The position numbers were made by a program, and so were the translations under genes. Shown here piece by piece: positions 1 through 6,681 of a stretch of DNA of 43,796 nt (position 1 is its first letter; each line of letters starts with the position of its first letter). The notes under the pieces were generated by a model that worked only from the letters and a program-made list of their open reading frames with translations, was not told where the DNA came from and made no database searches. The DNA comes from CAYLPU01 sp964385635 (GTDB lineage Bacteria; Chloroflexota; Anaerolineae; B4-G1): assembly GCA_964385635.1 (NCBI GenBank), contig CAYLPU010000038.1, positions 1-43,796 on the forward strand, read 5' to 3'.

Positions 1-2
1 AG

Positions 3-1109
3 CGCAAGCGGGCGGAGGAGGCGCTGAAGGAGTACTCTGAGCGGCTGGAGGAGATGGTAGAGGAGCGGACCGCTCAACTTCAGACCCAGTACACCCACCT
101 GGATGCGATCCTGCGCAGCGCCACCGACGGCATTATCGTCACTGACACCAAGGGGGAGATCGTCCAGGCCAACCCCGTTGCCAATACCTGGCTCACCAAG
201 ACTCTCTCTCCGGAGGACGCAAGACTGCTGCAGGAGGTGGTACAGGGCATAGCGCGGCAGGCGTGCGCTGAAGAAACTGGGTTTTCAGGAAAAAACCCAG
301 TTTCATTGCTGGAACTGACGGGACTGGACCTGGAACTGAAGGCGGCACTCATCTCGGAGCCGGGAGTGGGGGAAGCGGAAGCGGTGGTGGCGATCCACGA
401 CGTCAGCCACCTGAAGGCGCTAGACCGGATGAAGTCCCGCTTCGTCACCAACGTCTCTCACGAATTGCGCACGCCAGTCACGACGATCAAGTTGTATGCG
501 TACCTGATGCGACGGAAGCCGGAGAAGCGGGAACAGTACCTGGACACGTTGGCACAGGAGGCGGACCGCCTGGCCGGATTGGTGGAGGGCATCTTGCAGG
601 TCTCTCGCATTGACACCGGGAGGCTGGACATGAACCCCCAGCCGACCCCCCTCAACGAGTTGACCGAGATAGCCATCATCAGCCACCAGGCGCTGTCTCG
701 GAAACGGGGGCTGACGCTGGAGCATCACCCGGCGGAGCCGGGACCGCTGGCGCTGGTAGACCCGGAGCCACTGATGCAGGTGCTGAACAACCTGGTGGAG
801 AATGGGATCTATTACACGCCGGAAGGCGGAAAGGTGCTGGTCTCCACCGGCAAGCAGGAGACGGAGGGGCGGGTGTGGGCGACGGTGACGGTGGCGGACA
901 CGGGGATGGGCATCCCGGAGCAGGAATTGCCGCATACCTTCGAGCGGTTCTTCCGGGGAGAGAAGCCCCGGCTGATGCAGATCTCGGGGACCGGCCTGGG
1001 GCTGGCGATCGTCGAGGAGATCGTGGAACTGCACGGAGGACGGGTGACGGTGGAGAGCCAGGTGGACGTGGGCACCACCTTCACCGTCTGGCTGCCTCTC
1101 GCCGGGTAG
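3..1109 (+). CDS. PAS-domain sensor histidine kinase, 3' part
   Basis: The frame is open from base 3 with no start codon, so the gene begins upstream of the window; the visible N-terminus is a charged coiled coil (RKRAEEALKEYSERLEEM) typical of a signalling helix. It is followed by a PAS domain (about residues 18-115 counted from the internal ATG at 54), a HisKA phospho-acceptor H-box NVSHELRTP (His codon 459-461) and a full HATPase_c domain with N box (NNLVENGIYYTPEGG), G1 box (ADTGMGIPE) and G2 box (GTGLGLAIVEE). It should autophosphorylate on His and pass phosphate to a response regulator; none lies downstream in the window, so the partner may be upstream. A 32-base palindrome (273-304) sits in frame inside the PAS domain. 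The family is clear, the signal unknown. Confidence 0.93.
   Translation, partial: RKRAEEALKEYSERLEEMVEERTAQLQTQYTHLDAILRSATDGIIVTDTKGEIVQANPVANTWLTKTLSPEDARLLQEVVQGIARQACAEETGFSGKNPVSLLELTGLDLELKAALISEPGVGEAEAVVAIHDVSHLKALDRMKSRFVTNVSHELRTPVTTIKLYAYLMRRKPEKREQYLDTLAQEADRLAGLVEGILQVSRIDTGRLDMNPQPTPLNELTEIAIISHQALSRKRGLTLEHHPAEPGPLALVDPEPLMQVLNNLVENGIYYTPEGGKVLVSTGKQETEGRVWATVTVADTGMGIPEQELPHTFERFFRGEKPRLMQISGTGLGLAIVEEIVELHGGRVTVESQVDVGTTFTVWLPLAG
273..304. repeat. Palindromic repeat inside a coding region (family 1, copy 1)
   Basis: Perfect 13-base arms, GAAACTGGGTTTT (273-285) and AAAACCCAGTTTC (292-304), separated by six bases. The same element with CCGGG in place of CTGGG occurs at 20929-20960 in an intergenic position. 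Here it is translated in frame within the PAS domain of the kinase, giving EETGFSGKNPVS. Confidence 0.85.
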
Positions 1110-1120
1110 AAGCAGGTAAC

Positions 1121-1149
1121 TTGCCCTTTTCCCCCATCTCTGGTAAACT
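1121..1149 (+). promoter_or_regulatory. Promoter for the LysM/M23 lipoprotein gene
   Basis: TTGCCC at 1121-1126 and TAAACT at 1144-1149 with exactly 17 bases between. The same TTGCCT/TAAACT arrangement precedes the GTPase gene at 24855, which supports it. The transcript would carry the inverted repeat at 1164-1254 in its leader. Confidence 0.6.
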
Positions 1150-1163
1150 CAGTAGACATGGAC

Positions 1164-1254
1164 TTGAGGAGACAGCACCCCCAGGTGCGGCTCCGTTCGG
1201 CACGTGGGCGTGCCTCACTCCTCAAGCCGCACCTGGGGGTGCCTCACTCCTCAA
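1164..1254. repeat. Inverted repeat with TTGAGGAG ends
   Basis: The arms at 1164-1192 and 1225-1254 contain TTGAGGAG then GCACCCCCAGGTGCGGCT, and the complement AGCCGCACCTGGGGGTGC then CTCCTCAA. A 14-base direct repeat (GCCTCACTCCTCAA) lies at 1212-1225 and 1241-1254. The ends and core resemble the element at 30395-30488 (GAGGAG followed by GCATCCCCAGATG), so this is probably a diverged member of that family. Lying between the promoter and the GTG of the next gene, it would fold in the mRNA leader or act as an attenuator. Confidence 0.65.
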
Positions 1255-1324
1255 AAATTGGATCTACTGAGACTACTTCCGCGCCGCCATTGGGCGGCGG
1301 TTTTGCGATGGAGGGATTTGGGCG

Positions 1325-2941
1325 GTGATAAGACGATTGCACCGTTGTTCGCTTCTGATCTGGGTCTGCGTGCTGTGCGTCACGGCTGGATGTGCGCGCC
1401 CCGCGCCAGAGCAACCCCACGAGGAAGGCGAAGCCACCGGGCAGGCCGAATCCTTCGCGCCAGCCATCCCCGTCGCGACTCACCCCCCGGCCCCCTCGCC
1501 CGCCTACTCCGGCACCTACACCGGCACGCCCACGCCCAACCCGACGCCCGCTGGCCTCTCCGATGGCACAGGTGTGGAATCCTACGTCGTGCAACCCGGC
1601 GAGACGCTGGGCCTGATCGCCGCCGTGTTCGGTTGCACTGTCGAAGAGATCACATCTGCCAACGGCCTGCCCGACGCGGACAGCATCCGCGTCGGCCAGA
1701 TGCTCATCATCCCCATCACCGCCACTAAGACCGGCCCGCCTCTCAAACTGATCCCCGACAGTGAACTGGTCTACGGTCCGGCCTACATCCACTTCGACCT
1801 GGCGGGTTTCGTCGCCGGGCAGGGGGGCTACCTGGTGGGCTACGCCGAGGAGGTCGAGGGCCGCCTGCTCACGGGGACAGAGATCATCCAACTTGTATCG
1901 CAGCGCTTCAGCGTGGGGCCACGGGTGCTGCTGGCGCTCTTGGAACTGCAGGCCGGGTGGGTCACCGACTCACAGCCCGGTGCCGAGAGACTCGTCTATC
2001 CGCTGGGTCACGTCCAGGGGTACTACGAGGGACTGTTCCAACAACTGAGTTGGACAGCAGTGCGGCTCAACGAAGGCTACTACGGCTGGAAGCGGGGCGA
2101 CTGCGCGACGGTGCATCTGGCAGATGGGAGTCGCGCCGCCATCGCACCGGGGCTCAACCCGGGTACCGCCGGCGTGCAGAACTGCCTGGCCACACTCTCC
2201 ACCACCTGGGACGAATGGCTGGCGCTGGTCGGCCCTTCATCCCCCCCATCGGGGGGGACAGAGGGAGGGGCATCCCCCCCATCGGGGGGGACAGAGGGGG
2301 GGGGCTTCCTGGCGACCTACGAGCGCCTCTTCGGCAACCCCTTCGCCTACACGGTAGATCCGCTGGTGCCACCCGACCTGGTGCAGCCGGAGTTGCGGCT
2401 GCCGTGGGAGGCTGGGCACACATGGTACTTCACCGGCGGCCCGCATGGAGGCTGGGGAAGTGGCAGTGGTAGCGCCGCGCTCGACTTCGTGCCGGCTAAC
2501 GAGTCGCTGGGCCGCGCTCCCTCGACCGGGTGGGTCACGGCCGCCGCGCCGGGGCTGGTAGTGCGCAGCGAGAACGGCGAGGTGGTGGTGGACCTGGACG
2601 GCGACGGCTTCGAGCAGAGTGGCTGGGTGCTGCTCTACATGCACATCTACACCGAGGATCGCGTCGAAGCGGGCACAACCTTACAGCGCGGACAGCGCAT
2701 CGGGCATCCCTCCTGCGAGGGCGGGTTCGCCGATGCAACGCATCTCCACTTTGCCCGCCGCCACAACGGCGAGTGGATCCCCACCGGCAGCGGGCCGGTG
2801 CCGATGGTGCTTTCGGGATGGACGGCCCACGAGGGCGTTATGCCCTACGAAGGCACGCTGACCCGTGGCGACGAGGTGCGCACCGCCTGTGAGTGTTGGG
2901 AGGACGATCTCAACGGCCTGGTCTCCGACAACGCGCCCTAG
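1325..2941 (+). CDS. LysM and M23-type peptidase lipoprotein
   Basis: A 538-residue exported lipoprotein, presumably acting on peptidoglycan. The GTG start has a GGAGGG site about ten bases upstream. A signal peptide ends in a lipobox with Cys23 (CVTAGC), followed by a Pro/Thr-rich spacer and a LysM domain at residues 87-130 (YVVQPGETLGLIAAVFG to RVGQMLIIP). The C-terminal third is LytM/M23-like: His374 and Asp387 (PHGGW to ALDF), His440 (LLYMH) and the HxH pair His473/His475 (THLHFARR) fit the zinc-site pattern. The middle is unassigned. Two in-frame 33-base repeats (2238-2303) encode PPSGGTEGG twice. Metallopeptidase activity is inferred from motifs; the spacing around the first His is not textbook, so a degenerate M23 domain is possible. 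Confidence 0.9.
   Translation: MIRRLHRCSLLIWVCVLCVTAGCARPAPEQPHEEGEATGQAESFAPAIPVATHPPAPSPAYSGTYTGTPTPNPTPAGLSDGTGVESYVVQPGETLGLIAAVFGCTVEEITSANGLPDADSIRVGQMLIIPITATKTGPPLKLIPDSELVYGPAYIHFDLAGFVAGQGGYLVGYAEEVEGRLLTGTEIIQLVSQRFSVGPRVLLALLELQAGWVTDSQPGAERLVYPLGHVQGYYEGLFQQLSWTAVRLNEGYYGWKRGDCATVHLADGSRAAIAPGLNPGTAGVQNCLATLSTTWDEWLALVGPSSPPSGGTEGGASPPSGGTEGGGFLATYERLFGNPFAYTVDPLVPPDLVQPELRLPWEAGHTWYFTGGPHGGWGSGSGSAALDFVPANESLGRAPSTGWVTAAAPGLVVRSENGEVVVDLDGDGFEQSGWVLLYMHIYTEDRVEAGTTLQRGQRIGHPSCEGGFADATHLHFARRHNGEWIPTGSGPVPMVLSGWTAHEGVMPYEGTLTRGDEVRTACECWEDDLNGLVSDNAP
2238..2303. repeat. Two tandem 33-base units in frame in the M23 gene
   Basis: Units at 2238-2270 and 2271-2303 each start with CATCCCCCCCATCGGGGGGG, a C7/G7 hairpin, and end in ACAGAGGG followed by G-rich sequence. 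At 33 bases (11 codons) each unit keeps the frame and encodes a Pro/Ser/Gly/Thr/Glu linker. The repeat looks like intergenic DNA rather than normal coding sequence. Confidence 0.85.
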
Positions 2942-3140
2942 TACCTCACCACAATGATTATGACGACTTCGTAGTGGCGACTTCAGTCGTTCCTTTCGCC
3001 CCAACAACGACTGAAGTCGCTACTACAAACCATCAAACAGCGTCAGCCAGTCCCAGCCGTTCGCCCACCAGGTGACCGATGAACACACCCAGCACCGTCT
3101 GTTCACGGCGGTGTGCCCTTCAATTAATGCCTTTGCACTA
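2942..3140. other. Intergenic region without a recognisable gene
   Basis: Apart from palindrome copy A, no complete gene is seen. On the minus strand a short open stretch around 3048-3120 reads TVLGVFIGHLVGERLGLADAV before a stop, which may be the tail of a decayed gene, but it is too short to assign. Confidence 0.4.
2971..3026. repeat. Palindromic repeat (family 2, copy A)
   Basis: Arms of 21 bases at 2971-2991 and 3006-3026 (core CGACTTCAGTCGTT and AACGACTGAAGTCG, ends GTAGT and ACTAC) differ at one position. Copies B (22018-22072) and C (40383-40448) share core and ends. It lies after the stop of the M23 gene and could also act as a hairpin terminator. Confidence 0.85.
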
Positions 3141-3169
3141 TTGACCCTGCCACACACAGGGTGTATAAT
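3141..3169 (+). promoter_or_regulatory. Strong promoter ahead of the structured leader
   Basis: TTGACC at 3141-3146 and TATAAT at 3164-3169 with a 17-base spacer, a near-consensus housekeeping promoter. Transcription should begin near 3176, giving a leader of about 310 bases before the ATG at 3489. Confidence 0.8.
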
Positions 3170-3175
3170 ATCAGG

Positions 3176-3488
3176 GGAGGGGGAGGGACAGAACACCCGC
3201 AAAAGACCTCCGAGGTTTACGAAATAGCATTCTCTTGTAGGTGTTCACTCGGACATAGCGTATCCCAATAGTGGGTGAGGGTGTTCCAACAATCAGACTA
3301 GAAACTGGAGATTACGGCGATAGACAGGGTGTTGAAACACCCCGCTGATACTACGAAACCCGTTAAAACGGGTTAAAACGGCCTCATTTAGTGCGTTTTC
3401 AACGCACTTCCCGTATCAGACGATGATTTCAATCGTCGGAATTTAGGACTGGAACAGGAACAGCCTAACTTAAAGGAGGAGAAAGGAG
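3176..3488 (+). ncRNA. Long structured 5' leader, candidate cis-regulatory RNA
   Basis: Several hairpins can be read directly. GAACACC 3191-3197 pairs with GGTGTTC 3240-3246. GGGTGT/ACACCC with a TGAA loop spans 3327-3342. A 7-bp stem CTGATAC 3345-3351 with GTATCAG 3413-3419 encloses two tight hairpins: AACCCGT/ACGGGTT with a TAAA loop (3357-3374) and AGTGCGTT/AACGCACT with a TTC loop (3390-3408), making a three-way junction. GACGAT/ATCGTC spans 3419-3437. A strong AAAGGAGGAGAAAGGAG ribosome site follows. It matches no riboswitch class known to me. It could also be a cluster of dispersed palindromes that landed in a leader. Confidence 0.5.
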
Positions 3489-3872
3489 ATGGAAAAGCAA
3501 ATAACACCAGGACTAAAGCGCACATTCCTTGTCCACGGCGTCATGATGACCATGTTCGCCGTCACCTACCTCTTTTTCCCGGTGCTGTACGGCGATTTGA
3601 CAGGTTGTCTATCCAACCAGGTGCCACAGATATTCAGGCTGCTCGGTACAGCCATCCTTGGTTATGCCATAAGTTCATTCTTGGCATTCAGGGAAACATC
3701 ATGGGAAAAGGTGAAGATCGTGGCTCAGATGGAGTGCGTCATTACCATCCTGTTCCCGATTGTTATCCTATTGGCCTTGCTCTTCTGGGGTCTCCCAGCG
3801 ATCGGCTGGATGTCCTTCGTTGTAATGAGCGGCTTCGCCATAGCATTCAATGTCTCCTATTTCAAAGGATAG
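3489..3872 (+). CDS. Small four-helix membrane protein of unknown function
   Basis: A 127-residue protein with four predicted membrane segments (about residues 14-34, 47-66, 78-99 and 103-122) and a short charged N-terminus; there is no signal peptide or catalytic motif. The ATG start is fixed by an extended AAAGGAGGAGAAAGGAG site. A near-consensus promoter and a 310-base folded leader precede it, so the gene appears well expressed and possibly controlled through its leader. It resembles small DUF4345-type membrane proteins in size and layout, but I do not recognise the family with confidence. The coding region lacks the palindromes typical of its surroundings. Confidence 0.8.
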   Translation: MEKQITPGLKRTFLVHGVMMTMFAVTYLFFPVLYGDLTGCLSNQVPQIFRLLGTAILGYAISSFLAFRETSWEKVKIVAQMECVITILFPIVILLALLFWGLPAIGWMSFVVMSGFAIAFNVSYFKG

Positions 3873-3971
3873 ACGGACACGGACCAACAACTCGCTGAAG
3901 CCGGCACGCTAATCGAGAGCAAAGCGACGTTATAGTTTGTACGAGGTCGTTACACGGACACTGAGGGCCAG

Positions 3972-4275
3972 ATGCGACGGGTAACCATAGCCTCTGCACA
4001 ACAGGTGAGACCCGCAACGGGCCAGACCTCTCTTCATCCCCGGCATGCGGGCTGGTTGTTCGCGCCTGTCCTGGCCTCATTGCTGCAAGACCGGTGGGTT
4101 ACATTCCTGCTGGTCGGAATAGCGGCATTGCAGGTGGGCCTCACGGCTTCGGGGTTGCACGGGTGGCGATGCCCGGTCAAGACAACACTGGGAGTGCCGT
4201 GTCCCGGCTGCGGGTTGAGCACCGCGATGGTCTCGCTGCTCCAGGGGGAATGGCGTGCCGCTCGGCGTTGCCCAT
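3972..4275 (+). pseudogene. DUF2752 membrane protein gene, truncated
   Basis: From the ATG at 3972 the frame encodes a hydrophobic stretch (FLLVGIAALQVGLTASGL) and the DUF2752 hallmark GVPCPGCGLSTAMVSLLQGEWRAA split across about 4192-4262. Normally this is followed by a His-Pro motif and a second hydrophobic half. Instead, around 4262-4275 the reading becomes Arg/Ser/Pro-rich antisense of the BtrH-like gene that ends at 4280. The 3' half appears lost at a recombination junction. The nominal frame stays open to 4523 only as a shadow of that gene. No good ribosome site precedes the ATG. Confidence 0.75.
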
Positions 4276-4279
4276 CGTG

Positions 4280-5314
4280 TCACCCCCGCGCGAGTTCCCG
4301 CAGCCGTCCCCACGCCGCCTCCTCCAGATCGGCCAACTCCATCATCGGGGCCGTCGTCTCCGAGAGCACCACGACAGAATCTGCGGCCTCCCATCCCCGC
4401 TTGAAGATTGCAGCCACCTCCTGCCAGCGGTCGCCGATGTGCTGGAACTCGTCGGCGCTCTCGTTCAGGCGCGGGTCTCCCGTGACCTCTGCCACCTCGC
4501 GCAGGAAGCGGCTGAACATGTAACGAAAGAGGCCGCCGCCGGTGCCGCCCGTCGCGTCAATGAAGATGTGGGCATTGAACAGTGTGAAGCGCAGTTCTTC
4601 CTCATCCATCAGGCCGGGCCACTTGAGCGCACGTCTGGCCGCCTTACGGATGCCCTTGATGCCGATGTTACTGATGGGCGGCTCCAACATCGCTTTAGTC
4701 TGTTCGGCGATAGCCTCTCGCACCTCGACGCTGGTCGGCTTCCGCTTGTTGCTGAAGTCAAAGGTGTACCACTTGTGTTTGGGCGGGAAGGGTTTGTAGG
4801 TGGAGCCGCGCGCTTTCTCCAGGTCGTCCATCGAAACCGGGTGCAATTTTCCGTCGCGGTCGGCGATGAGCACCTGGCGGGTTTCGGGGTCATACCCGGC
4901 AACAACGATAGCGTGCCCGCCGAAGTGATACTCTTTGTCGCCAAAGTCGAAGTAGGGCAGGAAACCCATATCGCACTGGATCATCACCGGCTGGCCCGCG
5001 TCGAGCATCTCCAGGAGCGTCCGCTCCGCCTTGCGCGCACTGGAGGTGGTGTATGACTCGACCACTACACCGGTGCGCCTCCCTGTGGTTTTCTCCAACC
5101 CTTCTACGCTTGGCCGCTCAAAGTTGGCCCGCCCGCCGATGAAGGGGGGAATGCCCTTCTGATGCCAGTAGATGAACCCGACTCCCGCACCTATGCCCAG
5201 CAGCATCTCCTCGCTGATGGGGTGGTCGTTGTAAACGTAGACGTGGCGCATTGAGCCGGTGATGCAGTGGTGCGTCGTCAGCGACTCGAAGCCTTCCAAT
5301 GATTTGAGTGTCAT
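4280..5314 (-). CDS. BtrH N-terminal / DUF4872 domain protein
   Basis: A 344-residue cytoplasmic protein. The N-terminal half resembles the butirosin BtrH N-terminal domain (papain-like acyl-transfer fold): Cys17 in THHCITGS, His134 in HFGGHAIVVAGYD and Asp152 in LIADRDGK could form a Cys-His-Asp triad. The C-terminal half fits DUF4872 (helical, FIDATGGTGGGLFRYMFSRFL). In butirosin synthesis BtrH moves an acyl group from a carrier protein to an aminoglycoside; here there is no carrier protein or aminoglycoside gene nearby, so the substrate is unknown. The ATG has an AGGAGG site eight bases upstream. It abuts the truncated DUF2752 gene at its 3' end and the inverted-repeat-flanked GyrI-like gene at its 5' side. 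Confidence 0.85.
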   Translation of the reverse strand: MTLKSLEGFESLTTHHCITGSMRHVYVYNDHPISEEMLLGIGAGVGFIYWHQKGIPPFIGGRANFERPSVEGLEKTTGRRTGVVVESYTTSSARKAERTLLEMLDAGQPVMIQCDMGFLPYFDFGDKEYHFGGHAIVVAGYDPETRQVLIADRDGKLHPVSMDDLEKARGSTYKPFPPKHKWYTFDFSNKRKPTSVEVREAIAEQTKAMLEPPISNIGIKGIRKAARRALKWPGLMDEEELRFTLFNAHIFIDATGGTGGGLFRYMFSRFLREVAEVTGDPRLNESADEFQHIGDRWQEVAAIFKRGWEAADSVVVLSETTAPMMELADLEEAAWGRLRELARG

Positions 5315-5387
5315 CTCTTGCCTCCTTCAAGCCTTCCTGTTTTGCTCATCGTTCATTAGTCATCGTTCGCCGAGAATGGCCCCGTCT

Positions 5388-5448
5388 TCGTTCGCCGAAG
5401 GTCTCTGACCGAGGCGTAAAGGGCTCGGTCGGGAGACCTTCGCCCATC
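5388..5448. repeat. Left copy of an inverted repeat flanking the GyrI-like gene
   Basis: A 61-base segment starting TCGTTCGCCGAAGG and ending CTTCGCCCATC that matches, inverted, 6109-6170 with about five differences including one gap. Internally it can form a hairpin (GGTCTC-TGACCGAG with CTCGGTCGGGAGACC). Its inner end overlaps the stop codon of the GyrI-like gene. A further partial unit (ATCGTTCGCCGA) lies just outside, at about 5362-5373. Confidence 0.85.
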
Positions 5449-6079
5449 AACCTGGGTAGTTGCCGGTCGTTTTCTTAACTGGCTGCCGGAGCACGGTCTT
5501 GAGTTTTTCCGGCGCGACCTTGCGCGGGTCGCCCAGGTAGACCTCGTGATGTTTGCCCGCCGATTCGTAGCCGTTTTCGTCAATGAAGGCGTGCATACGG
5601 GCGATGGTCGGGGCCTCCGCGTCGTAGGGGCCGATGTGCATAATCTGTACCGCGAGCCCCTCGTGATAAGTTTCCAGCCTGAGCCTGGTCAGCGCAGGCG
5701 GGTTCTTCTTCTTTTCCACCTGCTTGAGTGCTTCCGCAAACATCTCCTGGGTGATCCACTCCGGCTGCATAATCATCATCGTCCAGTCCCATGCGCTCTT
5801 ATCCTCTGCGGTGAACTCCTCCATGTTCTCCACCCACCACAGCCCCTCCATCGGCGGGACGACGTAATCCATCCCCTTTTCCTTCTTGCTCATAAACTTG
5901 AGCCTGTAGGCCACGGCATATAGTGCCTCAACGGCGTCCTGATACTCCTGCGCCGTGTTGGGGTCACCGTGGCCGTCAATCATCAGGAAGTTCATCGGCG
6001 GCACATCGACTACCGCAAACTCCTTGGCCGAAGGCCGGTACAGGTGCTTCAGTTCTTTTTTGAAATCGGTTTTAGACAT
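5447..6079 (-). CDS. GyrI-like small-molecule-binding domain protein
   Basis: A 210-residue protein that reads as a stand-alone GyrI-like (SOUL/AraC-effector type) ligand-binding domain: FAVVDVPPMNFLMIDGHGDP near the N-terminus, LWWVENMEEF in the middle and VQIMHIGPYDAEAPTIARMHAFI in the second half. There is no DNA-binding domain. Relatives bind hydrophobic or cationic small molecules, and some hydrolyse epoxide-like compounds; the ligand here is unknown. The ATG has GGAGGAAGG immediately upstream. The gene is bracketed by 61-62 base inverted repeats (5388-5448 and 6109-6170), so it may have moved or been inverted as a cassette. Confidence 0.88.
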   Translation of the reverse strand: MSKTDFKKELKHLYRPSAKEFAVVDVPPMNFLMIDGHGDPNTAQEYQDAVEALYAVAYRLKFMSKKEKGMDYVVPPMEGLWWVENMEEFTAEDKSAWDWTMMIMQPEWITQEMFAEALKQVEKKKNPPALTRLRLETYHEGLAVQIMHIGPYDAEAPTIARMHAFIDENGYESAGKHHEVYLGDPRKVAPEKLKTVLRQPVKKTTGNYPG

Positions 6080-6108
6080 TTCCTTCCTCCATTTACCTGG
6101 TAAACTAC

Positions 6109-6170
6109 GATGGGCGAGGGTCTCCCGACCGAGCCCTCTGCGCCTCGGTCAGGAGACCTTCGGCGAACGA
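6109..6170. repeat. Right copy of the inverted repeat flanking the GyrI-like gene
   Basis: Begins GATGGGCGAGGGTCTCCC and ends CTTCGGCGAACGA; its reverse complement matches 5388-5448. It ends within the first unit of the 22-base tandem array at 6152-6239. It starts about 30 bases upstream of the ATG of the GyrI-like gene, leaving little room for a promoter outside the repeat. Confidence 0.85.
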
Positions 6171-6239
6171 TGGGGAGACCTTCGGCGAACGATGGGGAAA
6201 CCTTCGGCAAACGACGGGGAGACCCCGGCGAACGATGAG
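6152..6239. repeat. Four tandem 22-base units
   Basis: Units begin GGAGACCTTCGGCGAACG and follow one another at 6152, 6174, 6196 and 6218; the first two are identical and the last two carry a few substitutions. They lie between the inverted repeat and the toxin-antitoxin promoter. There are no unique spacers, so this is not a CRISPR array. Confidence 0.85.
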
Positions 6240-6288
6240 GTTATTCTCGGCAAAAACAGAATGGTCTGATATGTCAAGGTGTGAGGCA

Positions 6289-6317
6289 TTGACGAGCATT
6301 GATAATGAGGGTATAAT
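6289..6317 (+). promoter_or_regulatory. Promoter of the toxin-antitoxin operon
   Basis: TTGACG at 6289-6294 and TATAAT at 6312-6317, 17-base spacer. The -10 box lies in GGGTATAATACCC, a 13-base palindrome that could be an autoregulatory operator for the Phd-type antitoxin (inference). The GGAGG site at 6343-6347 then leads to the ATG at 6355. Confidence 0.75.
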
Positions 6318-6354
6318 ACCCATTGTCACCATTATAACCTCTGGAGGTAGAAAC

Positions 6355-6681
6355 ATGAACACAGTAGGTATCGCCGAGATCAAGCGCAGCATCTCAACCA
6401 TCGTTAACCGTGTGGCCTTCGGTCGGGAACGGATCGTCCTGACTTCGAGGGGCAAACCGAAGGCCGCCCTGGTGAGCATCGAAGACCTGCAGAAGTTGGA
6501 ATCATTGGAAAAGACGACCTCTCCTCCCTCCCGCGCCCAGCAGAAAGCGGCCCTGGCCATGGCTCAGGCCGTGCGGGAAATGACCCTCGCTCGTCGGGGC
6601 GGAGTCCCCTTTTCCGACATTGCCGAAGATCTGCATAGGCTGAGAGAGGAGAGAGACCTTGAACTCGCAGGTTTGCATTGA
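6355..6681 (+). CDS. Phd/YefM-family antitoxin
   Basis: A 108-residue protein. The N-terminal half has the Phd/YefM fold signature (VGIAEIKRSISTIVNRV, then RIVLTSRGKPKAALVSIEDLQKLE), which dimerises and binds operator DNA. The C-terminal half is charged and helical, as expected for the toxin-neutralising tail. The open frame extends upstream to 6235, but the ATG at 6355 has GGAGG seven bases ahead and follows the promoter, so it is preferred. It overlaps the toxin gene by 23 bases, which suggests translational coupling. It should neutralise the PIN toxin and repress its own promoter. Confidence 0.92.
   Translation: MNTVGIAEIKRSISTIVNRVAFGRERIVLTSRGKPKAALVSIEDLQKLESLEKTTSPPSRAQQKAALAMAQAVREMTLARRGGVPFSDIAEDLHRLREERDLELAGLH

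Noticed and set aside
420..1034. Long minus-strand open frame opposite the first kinase
   Set aside because: Composition is that of an antisense shadow (His/Gln/Arg-rich) and the plus strand encodes conserved kinase motifs.
3345..3437. tRNA or tRNA-like structure in the leader hairpins
   Set aside because: No TTCRANNC T-loop, no CCA acceptor pairing and stem lengths do not match a cloverleaf. No other tRNA candidate was seen in the window by eye.
4094..5056. A 320-codon plus-strand frame across the DUF2752 remnant and the BtrH-like gene
   Set aside because: It is antisense to a gene with clear domain motifs and a strong ribosome site.
6152..6239. Tandem units as a CRISPR array
   Set aside because: The units are contiguous with no unique spacers, and no cas gene is present.
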